DNA of 64,000 bases from Maridesulfovibrio ferrireducens (GTDB lineage: Bacteria > Desulfobacterota > Desulfovibrionia > Desulfovibrionales > Desulfovibrionaceae): positions 62,001 through 126,000 of the forward strand of contig NZ_FNGA01000005.1 of assembly GCF_900101105.1 (NCBI RefSeq), given 5' to 3'. Below the pieces are notes generated by a model. The model was not told the DNA's origin, searched no databases, and saw only the letters and a program-made list of their open reading frames with translations. Shown here one piece after another: positions 17,936 through 29,673 of the stretch. Made by a program: the position numbers and the translations under genes. The first letter of the stretch is position 1. Each line of letters opens with the position of its first letter.

Positions 17936-19444
17936 CTATCTGGAGCTATCCTCATCAGGTTCAAGCATCCCCCCAAGATCAGGTCCCAACACCCTTCCAG
18001 GCCACTTATAGAAACAATACCCATGCTTTTCAACAAACTTACGAATCTTCTGCTGTCCACCACGTGCAAAGGGAAGAGATGAAAATCCAATATGCTTTTT
18101 GGTTACATCAATATCACCGAAAAGATACATTAAATTAAAAGGTACAGCTTTTTCAGGATAAATTTCAGCAGGGACCACCAAATGCATTGCCCGTGAATTA
18201 CTTCCTCTGAAAACATTAATTTTCCCGCTTATGACATCCTTCTCTTCAGCTTCATCTTTAAAGAAAGGCTCAACCAATCTTTTCAACGTGCCGTCAACCT
18301 TCGCAGCAGCCAGACCGTAATTAGTGATAGGCACCTGCTGTCTTTCACAATCACGTATACGCCTAAGCATATCAACCCGTTCTGTCATACAGGCACCACA
18401 ATGAACAACCAGTTGATAACTAGAAAGATCAAGCGGAAGACCGCACCCTGTTTTTAATTCAAAAGTTACTTTCTTACCGGAATATCCTGCAATACGATCA
18501 GGAATCATCTCTTTGCTAAAATCTTCAGCCTTTGGATGATGCGGACAGGCTTCAACGATTAAAATCCTGTCACCATCTTTAAGTTGGTCAATAGCATTTG
18601 CGCCCTGAACAAGTTGCTCAAGGTTCCCCTTATGGCGGGCAAATAAAATAGGGAAAGTGGTTAAAAGAACATCCGCAGGAATAATATCCATAACCTTTTT
18701 CACTGCTTGCGAATCAGCAATAACCAATGCAGGTCGTCTTTTCTGTCCGGAAATAGTTTGAAAAAGCTCTCCTTCCTTAACAAGAACAGCAATTCCCCCG
18801 ACATCAAGGATTTCACGCAAGACCTGCGATTTTGGCAGTCCGAGCCTTCCCTTAGGCGAAACCGGGTCATCTGAAATAGCACAAATTACGTAATCGCCCT
18901 TGCCTATCAGGTCACGGGCAAGAACCGGGTCCAATAAATTTTCTTCAGGAGCCAAAGCCATTATCGACTTTTTAAGCCGCTCAATCCCCCGCCCGTCAAC
19001 TGTTGACGTGGCAACGAACCTGATCCCTCTTGATCCGCAAAACTCCATATCAGCAAGGCTGGGCCGCCTTATGTCAGCCTTATTAAAAACCATGACACAA
19101 GGAATTCTTCTTTCAAGCAGAAGGGTCGTAAGTTCCCGCTCTTCATCAGCAATGCCGGATTCATCCGTAACGACTACGGCGACATCTACACTGTATAAAG
19201 CCTTTTTAATCAATATTGTTTTGTCATCGCCAGGAACATGAGCATCGGTATCATAAATCGTTACCGGTCCTAACGGAGAAATCTCAGTTCTGGTCAGAGG
19301 ATACATTTCATCCTCTTGAGCAACGGGGAGGACTTCATCCCCTTCAACCCCCGAAAGGGCCCGGATAATTGAAGACTTGCCTGCATTACTCCGTCCGGCA
19401 ATTGCAATAGCAAGTCTGGAACCGTTATCAATTTCAGGACTCAT
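17936..19444 (-). CDS. hydF: [FeFe]-hydrogenase maturation GTPase HydF
   Basis: HydF is the scaffold that receives the diiron subcluster made by HydE and HydG and delivers it to apo-hydrogenase. The N-terminal GTPase has the P-loop GRSNAGKSS (residues 17-25), the D-x-x-G region YDTDAHVPG and NKAD. The C-terminal cluster domain has EACPHHPKAEDF and VHCGACMTE, matching the CxH...HCxxC ligand pattern. Length 502 exceeds typical HydF (about 400), with extra sequence near the C-terminus ending CFYKWPGRVLGPDLGGM. It lies 54 nt upstream of the BMP gene on the same strand, so co-transcription with the sensor genes is possible. Confidence 0.92.
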   Translation of the reverse strand: MSPEIDNGSRLAIAIAGRSNAGKSSIIRALSGVEGDEVLPVAQEDEMYPLTRTEISPLGPVTIYDTDAHVPGDDKTILIKKALYSVDVAVVVTDESGIADEERELTTLLLERRIPCVMVFNKADIRRPSLADMEFCGSRGIRFVATSTVDGRGIERLKKSIMALAPEENLLDPVLARDLIGKGDYVICAISDDPVSPKGRLGLPKSQVLREILDVGGIAVLVKEGELFQTISGQKRRPALVIADSQAVKKVMDIIPADVLLTTFPILFARHKGNLEQLVQGANAIDQLKDGDRILIVEACPHHPKAEDFSKEMIPDRIAGYSGKKVTFELKTGCGLPLDLSSYQLVVHCGACMTERVDMLRRIRDCERQQVPITNYGLAAAKVDGTLKRLVEPFFKDEAEEKDVISGKINVFRGSNSRAMHLVVPAEIYPEKAVPFNLMYLFGDIDVTKKHIGFSSLPFARGGQQKIRKFVEKHGYCFYKWPGRVLGPDLGGMLEPDEDSSR

Positions 19445-19604
19445 CCTCCGACCTCCATTTCATGAAAAAAAACATTTATCACCTTTTTAAATAATAAATT
19501 TATCAACTCATTTAATATGTACTGAATAACATTTTTAAAAAAATGTTTCACCCTTCAAACAGCAGTAAAAAAATATTTTATAAACAAAATAAGTATTCTC
19601 TAAA

Positions 19605-19643
19605 AACAAAACTGCCCGGAAATCAAAAAAGATTTCCGGGCAG
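19605..19643 (-). terminator. Terminator of glnS
   Basis: A perfect 13-bp stem (CTGCCCGGAAATC / GATTTCCGGGCAG) with a six-A loop, followed on the minus strand by TTTTGTTTTT. Confidence 0.95.
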
Positions 19644-19678
19644 AACGAATTACATTAATCGCCTGAGTGCAATTATAT

Positions 19679-21379
19679 TTATTTGCCGCCCTGCTTTTTT
19701 TCTATTTTTTTCCAAGTATCTCTGAGAGTTGAAGTCCTGTTAAAAACAGGCTTTTCAGGAGTGGAATCTTTATCTACACAAAAATAACCAACCCTTTCGA
19801 ACTGACATCTGAATCCGGGCTCAACCTCGCCCAAAATTGGTTCAACATAACATTTAGGCAAAACTTTAAGAGAATCTGGATTAATATGATCTTTGAAATC
19901 AGATCCATCTTTGTTATCCATCGGATTTTCTCTGGTAAACAGATGTTCATATAAACGCACTTCAACTTCTTTTGCATGAGCTACAGAAACCCAGTGCAAA
20001 GTTCCTTTTACTTTTCTTCCGTCTTTGGACCAGCCGCCCCGAGTGTCAGGATCATAAGTACAGCGCAGTTCTACCACTTCGCCGTTTTCGTCCTTAATAA
20101 CATCAGTGCACTTTACATAGTAGGCATAGCGGAGACGAACTTCACGCCCCGGAGCAAGCCTGAAAAACTTTTTCGGAGCATCTTCCATGAAATCATCGCG
20201 TTCAATATAAAGAACCTTCGAGAAAGGAACCATGCGTGTTCCGGCTTCCGGATCTTCGGGATTGTTCTGAAATTCAAACTCTTCGGTTTTATCTTCAGGA
20301 TAATTCTCAATAACCACTTTAAGAGGGTTGATAACTCCCATATAACGCGAAGAATGAGCATTGAGATCTTCACGGACAGAAAACTCAAGAAGAGCAAAAT
20401 CAACCATATTGGTTGCCTTTGCTACACCGATACGCTCGCAGAAATTACGAATAGCAACTGGAGAATATCCGCGCCTTCTCATACCGGAAATAGTAGACAT
20501 TCTCGGATCATCCCAGCCGGAAACGTATCCTTCTTCAACAAGCTGAATCAGACGGCGCTTACTCATTACAGTATAACTGAGGTTCAGCCTTGCAAACTCA
20601 ATCTGCTGAGGTCTGTATATGCCGAGATTCTCAAGAACCCAATTATATAAAGGACGGTTATTTTCAAATTCCAGTGTACAAACAGAATGAGTAATCTTCT
20701 CAATTGAATCAGAAATACAATGCGTAAAATCATACATGGGATAGATGCACCACTTATCGCCGGTGCGATGATGATCCACCTTTCTGATTCTGTATAAAGC
20801 TGGATCACGCATTATCATATTAGGTGAAGCCATATCGATTTTTGCGCGAAGCAAATGTTCACCATTTGCAAACTCACCATTTTTCATCCGCTCAAAAAGA
20901 TCCAAATTTTCGTCGATCGAACGTGTACGGTATGGACTGTCTTTGCCCGGTTCGGTCAGAGTACCGCGATATTCACGGGTTTCTTCCGCACTGAGACTAT
21001 CTACATATGCCTTGCCGTCTTTAATCAGCTGCACTGCAAAATCATACAACTGCCCGAAATAATCTGACGAATAATAAAGCCGCTCTTCCCAATCAAAACC
21101 CAGCCAGCGGACATCATCTTTAATTGACTCTACATACTCGACTTCTTCTTTTGCCGGGTTAGTGTCGTCGAACCGGAGATTGCATGTTCCGCCAAAATTC
21201 TTGGCCAGTCCGAAATTCAGACAGATAGATTTAGCATGCCCGATATGAAGATATCCATTCGGCTCAGGAGGAAAACGAGTCGCAACTCTTCCGTCATACT
21301 TTCCAGTTTCATTATCCTTCTCAATAATAGCTGCAATGAAGTTTTTCGGACCTGTGGACTCGGTAATATTATCTGACAT
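19679..21379 (-). CDS. glnS: Glutaminyl-tRNA synthetase
   Basis: A class I synthetase that charges tRNA-Gln with glutamine directly. The catalytic domain has [20 protein letters not shown] (HIGH motif) and VMSKRRL (KMSKS motif). The C-terminal beta-barrel anticodon-binding domains follow, including [23 protein letters not shown]. The 566 residues match bacterial GlnRS. It is a single-gene unit with a strong terminator. Confidence 0.98.
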   Translation of the reverse strand: MSDNITESTGPKNFIAAIIEKDNETGKYDGRVATRFPPEPNGYLHIGHAKSICLNFGLAKNFGGTCNLRFDDTNPAKEEVEYVESIKDDVRWLGFDWEERLYYSSDYFGQLYDFAVQLIKDGKAYVDSLSAEETREYRGTLTEPGKDSPYRTRSIDENLDLFERMKNGEFANGEHLLRAKIDMASPNMIMRDPALYRIRKVDHHRTGDKWCIYPMYDFTHCISDSIEKITHSVCTLEFENNRPLYNWVLENLGIYRPQQIEFARLNLSYTVMSKRRLIQLVEEGYVSGWDDPRMSTISGMRRRGYSPVAIRNFCERIGVAKATNMVDFALLEFSVREDLNAHSSRYMGVINPLKVVIENYPEDKTEEFEFQNNPEDPEAGTRMVPFSKVLYIERDDFMEDAPKKFFRLAPGREVRLRYAYYVKCTDVIKDENGEVVELRCTYDPDTRGGWSKDGRKVKGTLHWVSVAHAKEVEVRLYEHLFTRENPMDNKDGSDFKDHINPDSLKVLPKCYVEPILGEVEPGFRCQFERVGYFCVDKDSTPEKPVFNRTSTLRDTWKKIEKKQGGK

Positions 21380-21877
21380 CGATTTATATCCTTAAATGAA
21401 CATTATTTATTTTTTACATATAAATTTTGAACCATGCGCAAAAACGCTCAGTCCCATCATATTCTGAAATATTCAACTACTTAAATTTGAGCAGACGGTC
21501 AAACCTGCTCCACATGAAAGAAACCATTAAAATTTCAGCATTAATTGACAAAATACTCATCAACGGCATAGAAAAAAGATTCACTTAAACTAATTTTCAG
21601 TTTAGATTCAAACCCCTTTGAACAGCAAAGAGTTACTCAGTTTACAAAAAATAACCTCGTAAGAGGTTTATCCGCAAAAATATAATTTATGGACATAGCT
21701 AAAATAAAGCACTCATTTTTTATTGCCAAAAGGGTAAAAATACTTTTACTTCTTGAGTTATAATTATATTAAAACAAAAAGCAAACATTGCCTTCCGTTA
21801 ATTGCGAGGCAATTTCATAGTAATTCAATATCACTATTTATTTTTTTTAAATAAGAACTTTTTTAAGGAGTCTTGTA
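21380..21877. other. AT-rich intergenic region between glnS and the CheX-like gene
   Basis: About 500 bp between divergent genes. Visible structures are a hairpin GAGCAG...CTGCTC at 21489-21510 and AACCTC-GTAA-GAGGTT at 21653-21668. A 22-codon frame from 21514 has no ribosome site. The region should contain promoters for both genes; none can be fixed. Confidence 0.4.
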
Positions 21878-22336
21878 ATGAACGTTGAACTGGCAAAGCC
21901 ATTCATAAAAGCAACCATAGATATTCTCTCTATGATGGCTATGGTCACCCCAAAGGCCGGAAAGCCCTTTGTAAAAAAAGGAAACATTGCTTCTGGAGAC
22001 GTGACTGGAGTTGTTGGATTTACAGGGAATGTAAACGGAAGCATCTCTATCTCATTCGAAAAAAAATGTGCAGTTCAGATAGTAAAAAACATGCTTGGAG
22101 ACGATATTCAAGATCTCATGCAGGATGTCAAAGACGCTGTGGGTGAAATAACCAACATGGTTTCAGGGCAGGCAAGAGCGGGTTTAACCGAACAAGGCTA
22201 CAAACTTCAGGGCTCAACCCCGACCGTTATCATAGGTGACAATCATACTATCACACATGTAACATCCTCGGCTGTTATGGCTATCCCCTTCACAACCGAT
22301 AACGGCAAGTTCACAATTGAATTCTGCTTTGAATAG
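21878..22336 (+). CDS. CheX-like chemotaxis phosphatase
   Basis: A 152-residue protein of the CheC/CheX/FliY phosphatase family. The E-x-x-N catalytic motif is present in AVGEITNMVSGQAR (Glu and Asn three apart), as in CheX, preceded by the expected helix and followed by a beta sheet with TPTVIIGDNHTI. CheX dephosphorylates CheY-P. Only one E-x-x-N motif is present, as in CheX and unlike CheC. AAGGAG lies upstream of the ATG. No other chemotaxis gene is adjacent; the receptors in this window lie 13 kb away. Confidence 0.9.
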   Translation: MNVELAKPFIKATIDILSMMAMVTPKAGKPFVKKGNIASGDVTGVVGFTGNVNGSISISFEKKCAVQIVKNMLGDDIQDLMQDVKDAVGEITNMVSGQARAGLTEQGYKLQGSTPTVIIGDNHTITHVTSSAVMAIPFTTDNGKFTIEFCFE

Positions 22337-22345
22337 AAAAGTGAA

Positions 22346-22375
22346 AAAGCCCGGATTTCTTTTCGGGCTTTATAA
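22346..22375. terminator. Terminator
   Basis: AAAGCCCG pairs with CGGGCTTT; it lies 10 bp after the CheX-like stop and before the convergent cyclase gene. Confidence 0.75.
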
Positions 22376-22396
22376 AACATATCTGCCCTATTAAGA

Positions 22397-24736
22397 TCAT
22401 ATCAATCCATCAGGAGCGAGCTGCACCTTCACCAGATTACGCCCGGCATCCTTTGCGGCATAAAGACCAAGGTCAGCCGCCTTTAGCAGATGCTCCAAGG
22501 TACATATTTGTTCATTCACAGTAGCGACACCAATACTCACAGTTATGGTAAGGGCTCCAGAACGTGTCTGCATTTTAGCTTGTTCAATCTCATTTCTGAT
22601 TCTTTCAGCAACCAGAACAGCTCCGTCAATATCTGTATCCGGCAAAAGTATGGAGAATTCTTCTCCGCCAATTCTACCGAACACATCTACATTTCGCAAA
22701 ACTTTAAGCCCGACGACAGACAAAGCTTTCAAAACATCATCCCCGGCATCATGCCCATAGGTGTCATTAACTTTTTTAAAGAAATCAATATCCAGCATCA
22801 ACAACGATAAACTTCTGTTGTATCTTCGAGCTTTTTCAAGTTCTTCCTCGGATCTTTCCATAAAAAACCGACGATTGCTTAACCCTGTCAAAGGATCAGT
22901 TGTGGCAAGCTTGCGCAACGCATCTTCGGCTTCTTTACGCTCCGTAACATCTCTGATTGTCCCGACAACCCACCAACTGTTATCTCTTCGCAAAGGTGAT
23001 AATAGAACTTCCGCAGGAAAAACATTCCCATCTTTTCGCCGTACATTTACAGTAAAAGAACCATACGAAGAAAATAACCTGCTTTGACCTTCTTTTTCCT
23101 CATAAGAAACGTTTAAATCATCAACGTTGTCTTCAAGCCACACGCAAGCCCGCAAGTCTTTGCCCATCATTTCAGCAGATGAAAAACCGAAAATCTTTTC
23201 AGCAGCCGGATTCCAAAAATGAACAAGGCCTTTATCATCCATAAGTATAAGAGCATCCTGAACGGAATCACTTATGCTCTGAAGCATATCTTCTCTATCC
23301 TGTAAATCCTGCAAAGCTTTTCTCTGAGCTGTTATATCAGAAGTCGCTCCTCGAAATCCGGTAACATTTCCAGCTTCATCAAGAACAGGAACACCGTTAA
23401 ACTCCAGCCACAGCTTATGACCATCACGATTAACAAATTTAGACACCAAAGAATTAAAATTTCTGCCTTCCTGAGCTGCATCAAGAAACTCTTTTCTAAC
23501 TTCCCACGAAGACTCTTCGTCAACAAAATCAAACGGGGATTTGCCGACCAGCTCTTCAGCGCTATATCCCAAAATATTCTCTGCCCGGCCGGTTACAAAA
23601 ATAAAACTTCCATCCGGTCCGGTTTCCCATATAAATTCACCGGCAGCATCGGTAATATCCAGAAATCTTTTTTCACTTTCTTTCAAGGCATTGCTTATAC
23701 TATCTTTTTCAATGGAAAAAAGAGTTCTGCGCCAAAACAGAAAGCCGCTCCAAAGAAATAAAATTATAATCAAAAAAACAGTAATTTTGTTCTGCGGAAC
23801 AAATAGTTTTTCAGACGGAACATAAGTAATAATTTTCCAGTGTTCATTGAAACTTACATCTGAATCACGCAACGCTGGTGGTGCTCCCTCGTATACTGAT
23901 TTATATGTATAAAGACCATTGGAACCAAAAAATTGCCCTGCTGAAGCTGACGAAATTATTTCCCATTCAGCAGGAAACTGATCTTTCAACAAAGCCCCCT
24001 GCTTTCCAAAAACAAATCTCCAATTATAATCTTCGTCTGGACCTATAATCCATTGCCCTGAACTATTAATAAGGAAAATTTCCCCGAAAGACTCCGCTGC
24101 AGGCGCTTCAAGCATCCTGATCAAAAACTTCCCGGAATAGTTAATCGCAACAACCCCGAGTTCGGCACCATCCGGCCCAAATACTTTTTTCAGAAACCTT
24201 ATAACAGGGATATGCGGAACCTCAATTTCCCCATGCTCTGTATTAAGATCAAAACTTGAAATATATACGCCTTTTTCCAAATTCAAAGCGTCTTTAACAT
24301 ATTCACGATCGCTTTTATTCTGCAAAAAATCGCCATAAAGACGTTCCGCAACATTGTTTTTAATATTAACGCGGACTAACTCTCTCCCTTCCTTAGAAAT
24401 GTATCGTAACTGAAGGCAAATATCCCTTTGCTCTCCAAAAGCAGCGAACATATCCGCAACATCGTCAAGTTTTGCAGCCGAATCGCCGCCTTGATTCAAA
24501 CGTCTTTCCAATAAACTGCAAACAATACCAACATCCTCAACACCAGCTTCAAGCCAAAAACTAAACTCTTTGCAACTATTCTTAACTAGATTTGTTTCAT
24601 GTTCTTTAATATGATCAACATACTGTTTTTTCTGAGTAAACATCACCCCAATTGCCACAGCTAAAATAATAACCGCAACAAGAATATATCTTTTAAAAAA
24701 TAGTTTTAATGCGTTACGGCTATTTTTTGAACTCAT
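22397..24736 (-). CDS. Membrane-bound Cache-PAS-PAS-GGDEF diguanylate cyclase
   Basis: The 779-residue protein has an N-terminal helix (about residues 11-30), a periplasmic Cache-like sensor domain to about 320, a second helix (VFLIIILFLWSGFLFW) and two PAS domains (about 355-475, FIWETGPDGSFIFVTGRAENILGYS, and about 485-605, LILMDDKGLVHFWNPAAEKIFGFS). The GGDEF domain carries DPLTGLSNRRFF and RIGGEEFSILLPD, a GGEEF active site. It is predicted to make cyclic di-GMP. There is no EAL domain. An RxxD inhibitory site is not obvious to me. It is a single-gene unit. Confidence 0.95.
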   Translation of the reverse strand: MSSKNSRNALKLFFKRYILVAVIILAVAIGVMFTQKKQYVDHIKEHETNLVKNSCKEFSFWLEAGVEDVGIVCSLLERRLNQGGDSAAKLDDVADMFAAFGEQRDICLQLRYISKEGRELVRVNIKNNVAERLYGDFLQNKSDREYVKDALNLEKGVYISSFDLNTEHGEIEVPHIPVIRFLKKVFGPDGAELGVVAINYSGKFLIRMLEAPAAESFGEIFLINSSGQWIIGPDEDYNWRFVFGKQGALLKDQFPAEWEIISSASAGQFFGSNGLYTYKSVYEGAPPALRDSDVSFNEHWKIITYVPSEKLFVPQNKITVFLIIILFLWSGFLFWRRTLFSIEKDSISNALKESEKRFLDITDAAGEFIWETGPDGSFIFVTGRAENILGYSAEELVGKSPFDFVDEESSWEVRKEFLDAAQEGRNFNSLVSKFVNRDGHKLWLEFNGVPVLDEAGNVTGFRGATSDITAQRKALQDLQDREDMLQSISDSVQDALILMDDKGLVHFWNPAAEKIFGFSSAEMMGKDLRACVWLEDNVDDLNVSYEEKEGQSRLFSSYGSFTVNVRRKDGNVFPAEVLLSPLRRDNSWWVVGTIRDVTERKEAEDALRKLATTDPLTGLSNRRFFMERSEEELEKARRYNRSLSLLMLDIDFFKKVNDTYGHDAGDDVLKALSVVGLKVLRNVDVFGRIGGEEFSILLPDTDIDGAVLVAERIRNEIEQAKMQTRSGALTITVSIGVATVNEQICTLEHLLKAADLGLYAAKDAGRNLVKVQLAPDGLI

Positions 24737-24862
24737 AATAATCAGACTCTCTCAGCAATTGGTACACCAGGCAAACATATAGCTTCAAACACAGGTCCAT
24801 ACTGACTATCAATCGATTTGGAATAATTGGGCAAGTTACATATATTTCACACTCAATTACTA

Positions 24863-25180
24863 TTATATCATTTTCGAATCATCCTCAACACAAGCTGAAG
24901 GTGTTCGCATTCTTTGCGCTGTTCTGACCGAAACACCAAATCGTTCGGCAACTTGAGAAGGAGTTGCCCCCCGTTCAAAAGCCTGCTTTACCCGCTCGCG
25001 AACCCTGATTTTCTGTAATTCTTCAATATTAGGAACCGAAACCCTTGTTCCACCCCAGTAATATATTATTCTCTCAGCTCCTTCATGTCCTAAAACTCTT
25101 ATAAGTCCTTCTACAGACATAACCCTCTTATCATTTAAATCCGGAAAATCTAAACTATTCGAACCGAACCCCAATATCAT
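24863..25180 (-). CDS. Mor-like transcriptional regulator
   Basis: A 105-residue protein with a hydrophobic-pattern region followed by GGTRVSVPNIEELQK and a C-terminal helix-turn-helix GATPSQVAERFGVSVRTAQRMR. The GGT-x-(I/V)P turn plus C-terminal HTH is typical of the Mor activator family of phage Mu and its chromosomal relatives. GGGGAGG lies 4 nt before the ATG. It is transcribed away from a CI/S24-like regulator with a large palindromic operator between, an arrangement like a phage genetic switch, although no other phage genes are present. Confidence 0.7.
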   Translation of the reverse strand: MILGFGSNSLDFPDLNDKRVMSVEGLIRVLGHEGAERIIYYWGGTRVSVPNIEELQKIRVRERVKQAFERGATPSQVAERFGVSVRTAQRMRTPSACVEDDSKMI

Positions 25181-25285
25181 AAGACCTCCCCAGGAATCAC
25201 GAACATCAAAAAACAGTTTACAAAAGAGACTTCAACAACAGCAACAAGAGTGTAGATATTAACAACTTGATTTTTTAGCAAGCCA

Positions 25286-25329
25286 TTTTGTAAATAATAT
25301 TTACCAGTTGGTAAATATTATTTACAAAA
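25286..25329. promoter_or_regulatory. 44-bp palindromic operator between divergent regulators
   Basis: A perfect 21-bp inverted repeat with a 2-nt centre (GT at 25307-25308). Each arm contains a 15-bp palindrome of its own: GTAAATAATATTTAC at 25290-25304 and GTAAATATTATTTAC at 25311-25325. The two palindrome centres are 21 bp apart, two helical turns, so two dimers would bind on the same DNA face. It lies 84 bp upstream of the S24 gene start and 106 bp upstream of the Mor-like gene start. It probably binds one of these two regulators (inference). Confidence 0.85.
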
Positions 25330-25412
25330 ATCCAACAAACAAGCTTTAAGTAATAATTTAAAAGAGGACATTTTTAGATAAATAACATACATAATACCAA
25401 TAAGGAGAGAAT

Positions 25413-26060
25413 ATGAGTTTTTATTTTGATCTTGTTGAAGGGATGAAAAACATGATTGGTCATAACAAAAAATATGCAAACCCAACTCAGATGGCTAAAG
25501 CCTGCGGAGTCGCTCCTAATCAAATCATTCGCTACATCAATCAAGAAAGAGGAAAATATATACAAGTTCTTGCAAAAGTTCTGGATACAATTGGCGCAAA
25601 AATAATATTCCCGACAGATGACGCAAATAATGACATGGATAAATTTCACCATGTGCCTAAAGTTCTTGCACGTCCGAGCGGTGGAGGCGGAAGTTTACAG
25701 ACCGACGATACCGTGGAAGACACCTATGCTTTCAAACTTGACTGGTTAAACAAAAAAGGAAGGCCTGAATGCATGAAATTAATGGCAGTAACAGGTGAAT
25801 CAATGGCCCCCCGAATAGAAGACGGTGACCATATATTAGTCGATGAATCTCAAAAAGACTTATACGAAGGACGTATTTACGTTGTTCGTATTGATCAGGA
25901 AATTGTTGTAAAAAGAATTGCTAAAGAACCGGGCAAAATACTTCTCATGTCAGACAATCCTGATGCTCAGCCCAAAAGGATTGAGATTGATTTAAAAGAC
26001 CAGTCTCTCAGTTGGGAACCAATCGGAAGAGTCCTATATGTATCCAAAGATTTAAGATAA
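25413..26060 (+). CDS. S24 peptidase-fold (CI/LexA-like) transcriptional regulator
   Basis: The 215-residue protein has an N-terminal helix-turn-helix (TQMAKACGVAPNQIIRYINQ) and a C-terminal S24/LexA-like domain with the Ser in TGESMAPRIEDGDHILVD and the Lys in EIVVKRIAKEPG, the catalytic dyad of self-cleaving repressors. A Gly-rich linker (RPSGGGGSLQ) joins them; I see no Ala-Gly or Cys-Gly cleavage site there, so autocleavage is uncertain. GGAGAGAAT precedes the ATG. It is divergent from the Mor-like gene and upstream of groESL. Confidence 0.9.
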   Translation: MSFYFDLVEGMKNMIGHNKKYANPTQMAKACGVAPNQIIRYINQERGKYIQVLAKVLDTIGAKIIFPTDDANNDMDKFHHVPKVLARPSGGGGSLQTDDTVEDTYAFKLDWLNKKGRPECMKLMAVTGESMAPRIEDGDHILVDESQKDLYEGRIYVVRIDQEIVVKRIAKEPGKILLMSDNPDAQPKRIEIDLKDQSLSWEPIGRVLYVSKDLR

Positions 26061-26250
26061 AAAAAAGAGACAGGATTTTCAAAAAAAACACCGCTCTGCT
26101 GTTGACAGTTTTCAATAATGTCTTACTTAGATTCAATCCGTTTAGACCTTATTTTATTCAGATAACATTTTATCTTTGTCGAAACGGATTAAGGGCTTTC
26201 GCCCGAACTACAAACATAATGTAAAATAATATCTTATTGGAGGATGAAAA
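26061..26250 (+). promoter_or_regulatory. groESL upstream region
   Basis: This 190-bp leader has a TTGACA at 26102-26107 that could be a -35 box, but a matching -10 is poor. A 9-bp inverted repeat AATCCGTTT / AAACGGATT (26135-26143 and 26182-26190) and a small hairpin GGGC-TTTC-GCCC (26193-26204) are present. I find no CIRCE element (TTAGCACTC-N9-GAGTGCTAA). TTGGAGGATGAAAA is the groES ribosome site. Confidence 0.4.
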
Positions 26251-28270
<2,020 letters not shown>

Positions 28271-28312
28271 ACATTTCCCCCGAACCATTCATCGGCTCAA
28301 AAACCGAAATAA

Positions 28313-28352
28313 AACCCCCGACAGGCAAATGCTTGTCGGGGGTTCTTTTTTT
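28313..28352. terminator. Terminator of groESL
   Basis: AACCCCCGACA pairs with TGTCGGGGGTT; the T run TCTTTTTTT follows. It may also serve the convergent TPR gene. Confidence 0.95.
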
Positions 28353-28372
28353 GAAAACGTAGAAATTATAAA

Positions 28373-29365
28373 TTAGAAATCAAGCTTAATAACTTTGGAT
28401 GCATTAGGCTTCTTCGCCGGCTCCTTACGGGCAGACTTCTTGGAAGTCGAACTGCCTCCACCGAGATCAAAATTTATTGACCCTTTAGTTGTGGAAGTCG
28501 AAGATCCTGCACTTTTAGCTTTAGCAGACTTCATATCGGTAGAAGTTGCCCCGGGTTTGTAGCCTCTTCCATAAATTTTAGGTCCTAAACGATCAGATAT
28601 CTTCTTTCCTTCACGACTGAGCGGATTAAGTTTCAAAGCTGCGGCAGCTGCGTCATAAGCTTCAGCATACATTCTCTTTGCGAGAAAAAGTTTAGACTGA
28701 CGAACAAAAATACTTTCATTCGCACCGAAACGCCGGACTATATCTTTTATGACCGCAAGCGCCTTATCCTGTTCGGTAAGCATCTCCCAAGCGAGGAGCA
28801 ATGAGATGTAGGGACGACTGTCAGTAGGATTTTGCGCTATAGCTCTCTCAAGATACTCAACTCCATCTTGAGCAAATCCCGCTTTAACAAATCTCCCGCC
28901 AACATCCTGCAAAAGCCCGCGTTCTTCCGGGAAAGCCTCTGTAATTTTACGGAAATACTTTTTAGCTTCCTTGGCATCTTTACTTTCAAGACACTTCTGA
29001 CCGCTCAAAGTATACTTATCTATCTGATTTTTCTGCTTTCTAACTTTATCGACAGCAGCTTTTTCAATGGCATTTTTGATAGTGTCATGAATCTTACGAA
29101 GGACTGCCGATAATTTTTTTTCGTGCCCACGAGTATATTTTAATCCGCGTGGAAGAATACTTTTAAGCTCATCCATAGCCAGAAGCTGCCGAAATACTTC
29201 ATCAACAAGGATTCCAATTTCAAATTTTTCGCGACCAAAAACCTGACTGTCAGCCAGTTCCTCAAGGGAAATACTTAACGCATAAAGACAACGCATATAG
29301 TCCTTACGCTGACCATACGCTTTAGCGCGTGCAACATTTTCCTTGATACTTTTAGGTGAACTCAT
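28373..29365 (-). CDS. Tetratricopeptide-repeat protein
   Basis: A 330-residue, highly charged soluble protein. Residues about 135-260 contain TPR-like helical pairs (AKKYFRKITEAFPEERGLL, GVEYLERAIAQNPTDSRPYISLLLAWEML, AYDAAAAALKLNPLSREGKKI). The C-terminal 60 residues are a Ser/Lys/Gly-rich low-complexity tail with GSINFDLGGGSSTSKKSARK. I chose the ATG at 29365 because GGGAGAAAGG lies just upstream; an ATG 36 nt further up lacks a site. Function unknown, probably a protein-protein interaction scaffold. Confidence 0.8.
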   Translation of the reverse strand: MSSPKSIKENVARAKAYGQRKDYMRCLYALSISLEELADSQVFGREKFEIGILVDEVFRQLLAMDELKSILPRGLKYTRGHEKKLSAVLRKIHDTIKNAIEKAAVDKVRKQKNQIDKYTLSGQKCLESKDAKEAKKYFRKITEAFPEERGLLQDVGGRFVKAGFAQDGVEYLERAIAQNPTDSRPYISLLLAWEMLTEQDKALAVIKDIVRRFGANESIFVRQSKLFLAKRMYAEAYDAAAAALKLNPLSREGKKISDRLGPKIYGRGYKPGATSTDMKSAKAKSAGSSTSTTKGSINFDLGGGSSTSKKSARKEPAKKPNASKVIKLDF

Positions 29366-29673
29366 ACAGCCTTTCTCCCTCAAAATTCTTTCTAAAAACA
29401 ATATAACACTATACTTAAATTATCCAGTAGCACACGGTAATGACTTTTCAATACGAACGAATTGTTTTTGCAACCAGTTTGAAACATTATAATTGTTTCT
29501 TCTCTGTCACATCTTGTCAAGTACCTCAACTCACGAAAGCTATAAAGCCCTTATTTTTAATTAAAAAGAACTACACGCACAATATCTATTTAGCAGATTG
29601 ACGCCCCACTGCCTACAAGGTAGTTTTACGCCCTTGATATAAAATCTAAACCCTAAAAAAAAAACAAAAAAAA
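29366..29673. other. AT-rich intergenic region between divergent genes
   Basis: About 300 bp separating the TPR gene and the M48 protease gene. No ORF, repeat or clear promoter; it ends in a run of A residues directly before the protease ATG, where no Shine-Dalgarno site is seen. Confidence 0.4.

Noticed and set aside
21514-21582. 22-codon plus-strand frame beginning MKETIKISAL
   Set aside because: No Shine-Dalgarno sequence and too short to distinguish from chance in AT-rich DNA.
24863-26060. Prophage remnant around the Mor-like and S24 regulators
   Set aside because: No integrase, structural, lysis or attachment-site sequences are present nearby; only the two regulators and their operator remain.
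26061-26250. CIRCE (HrcA) operator upstream of groES
   Set aside because: The sequence TTAGCACTC-N9-GAGTGCTAA is not present; the only inverted repeat is AATCCGTTT/AAACGGATT with a wide spacing.
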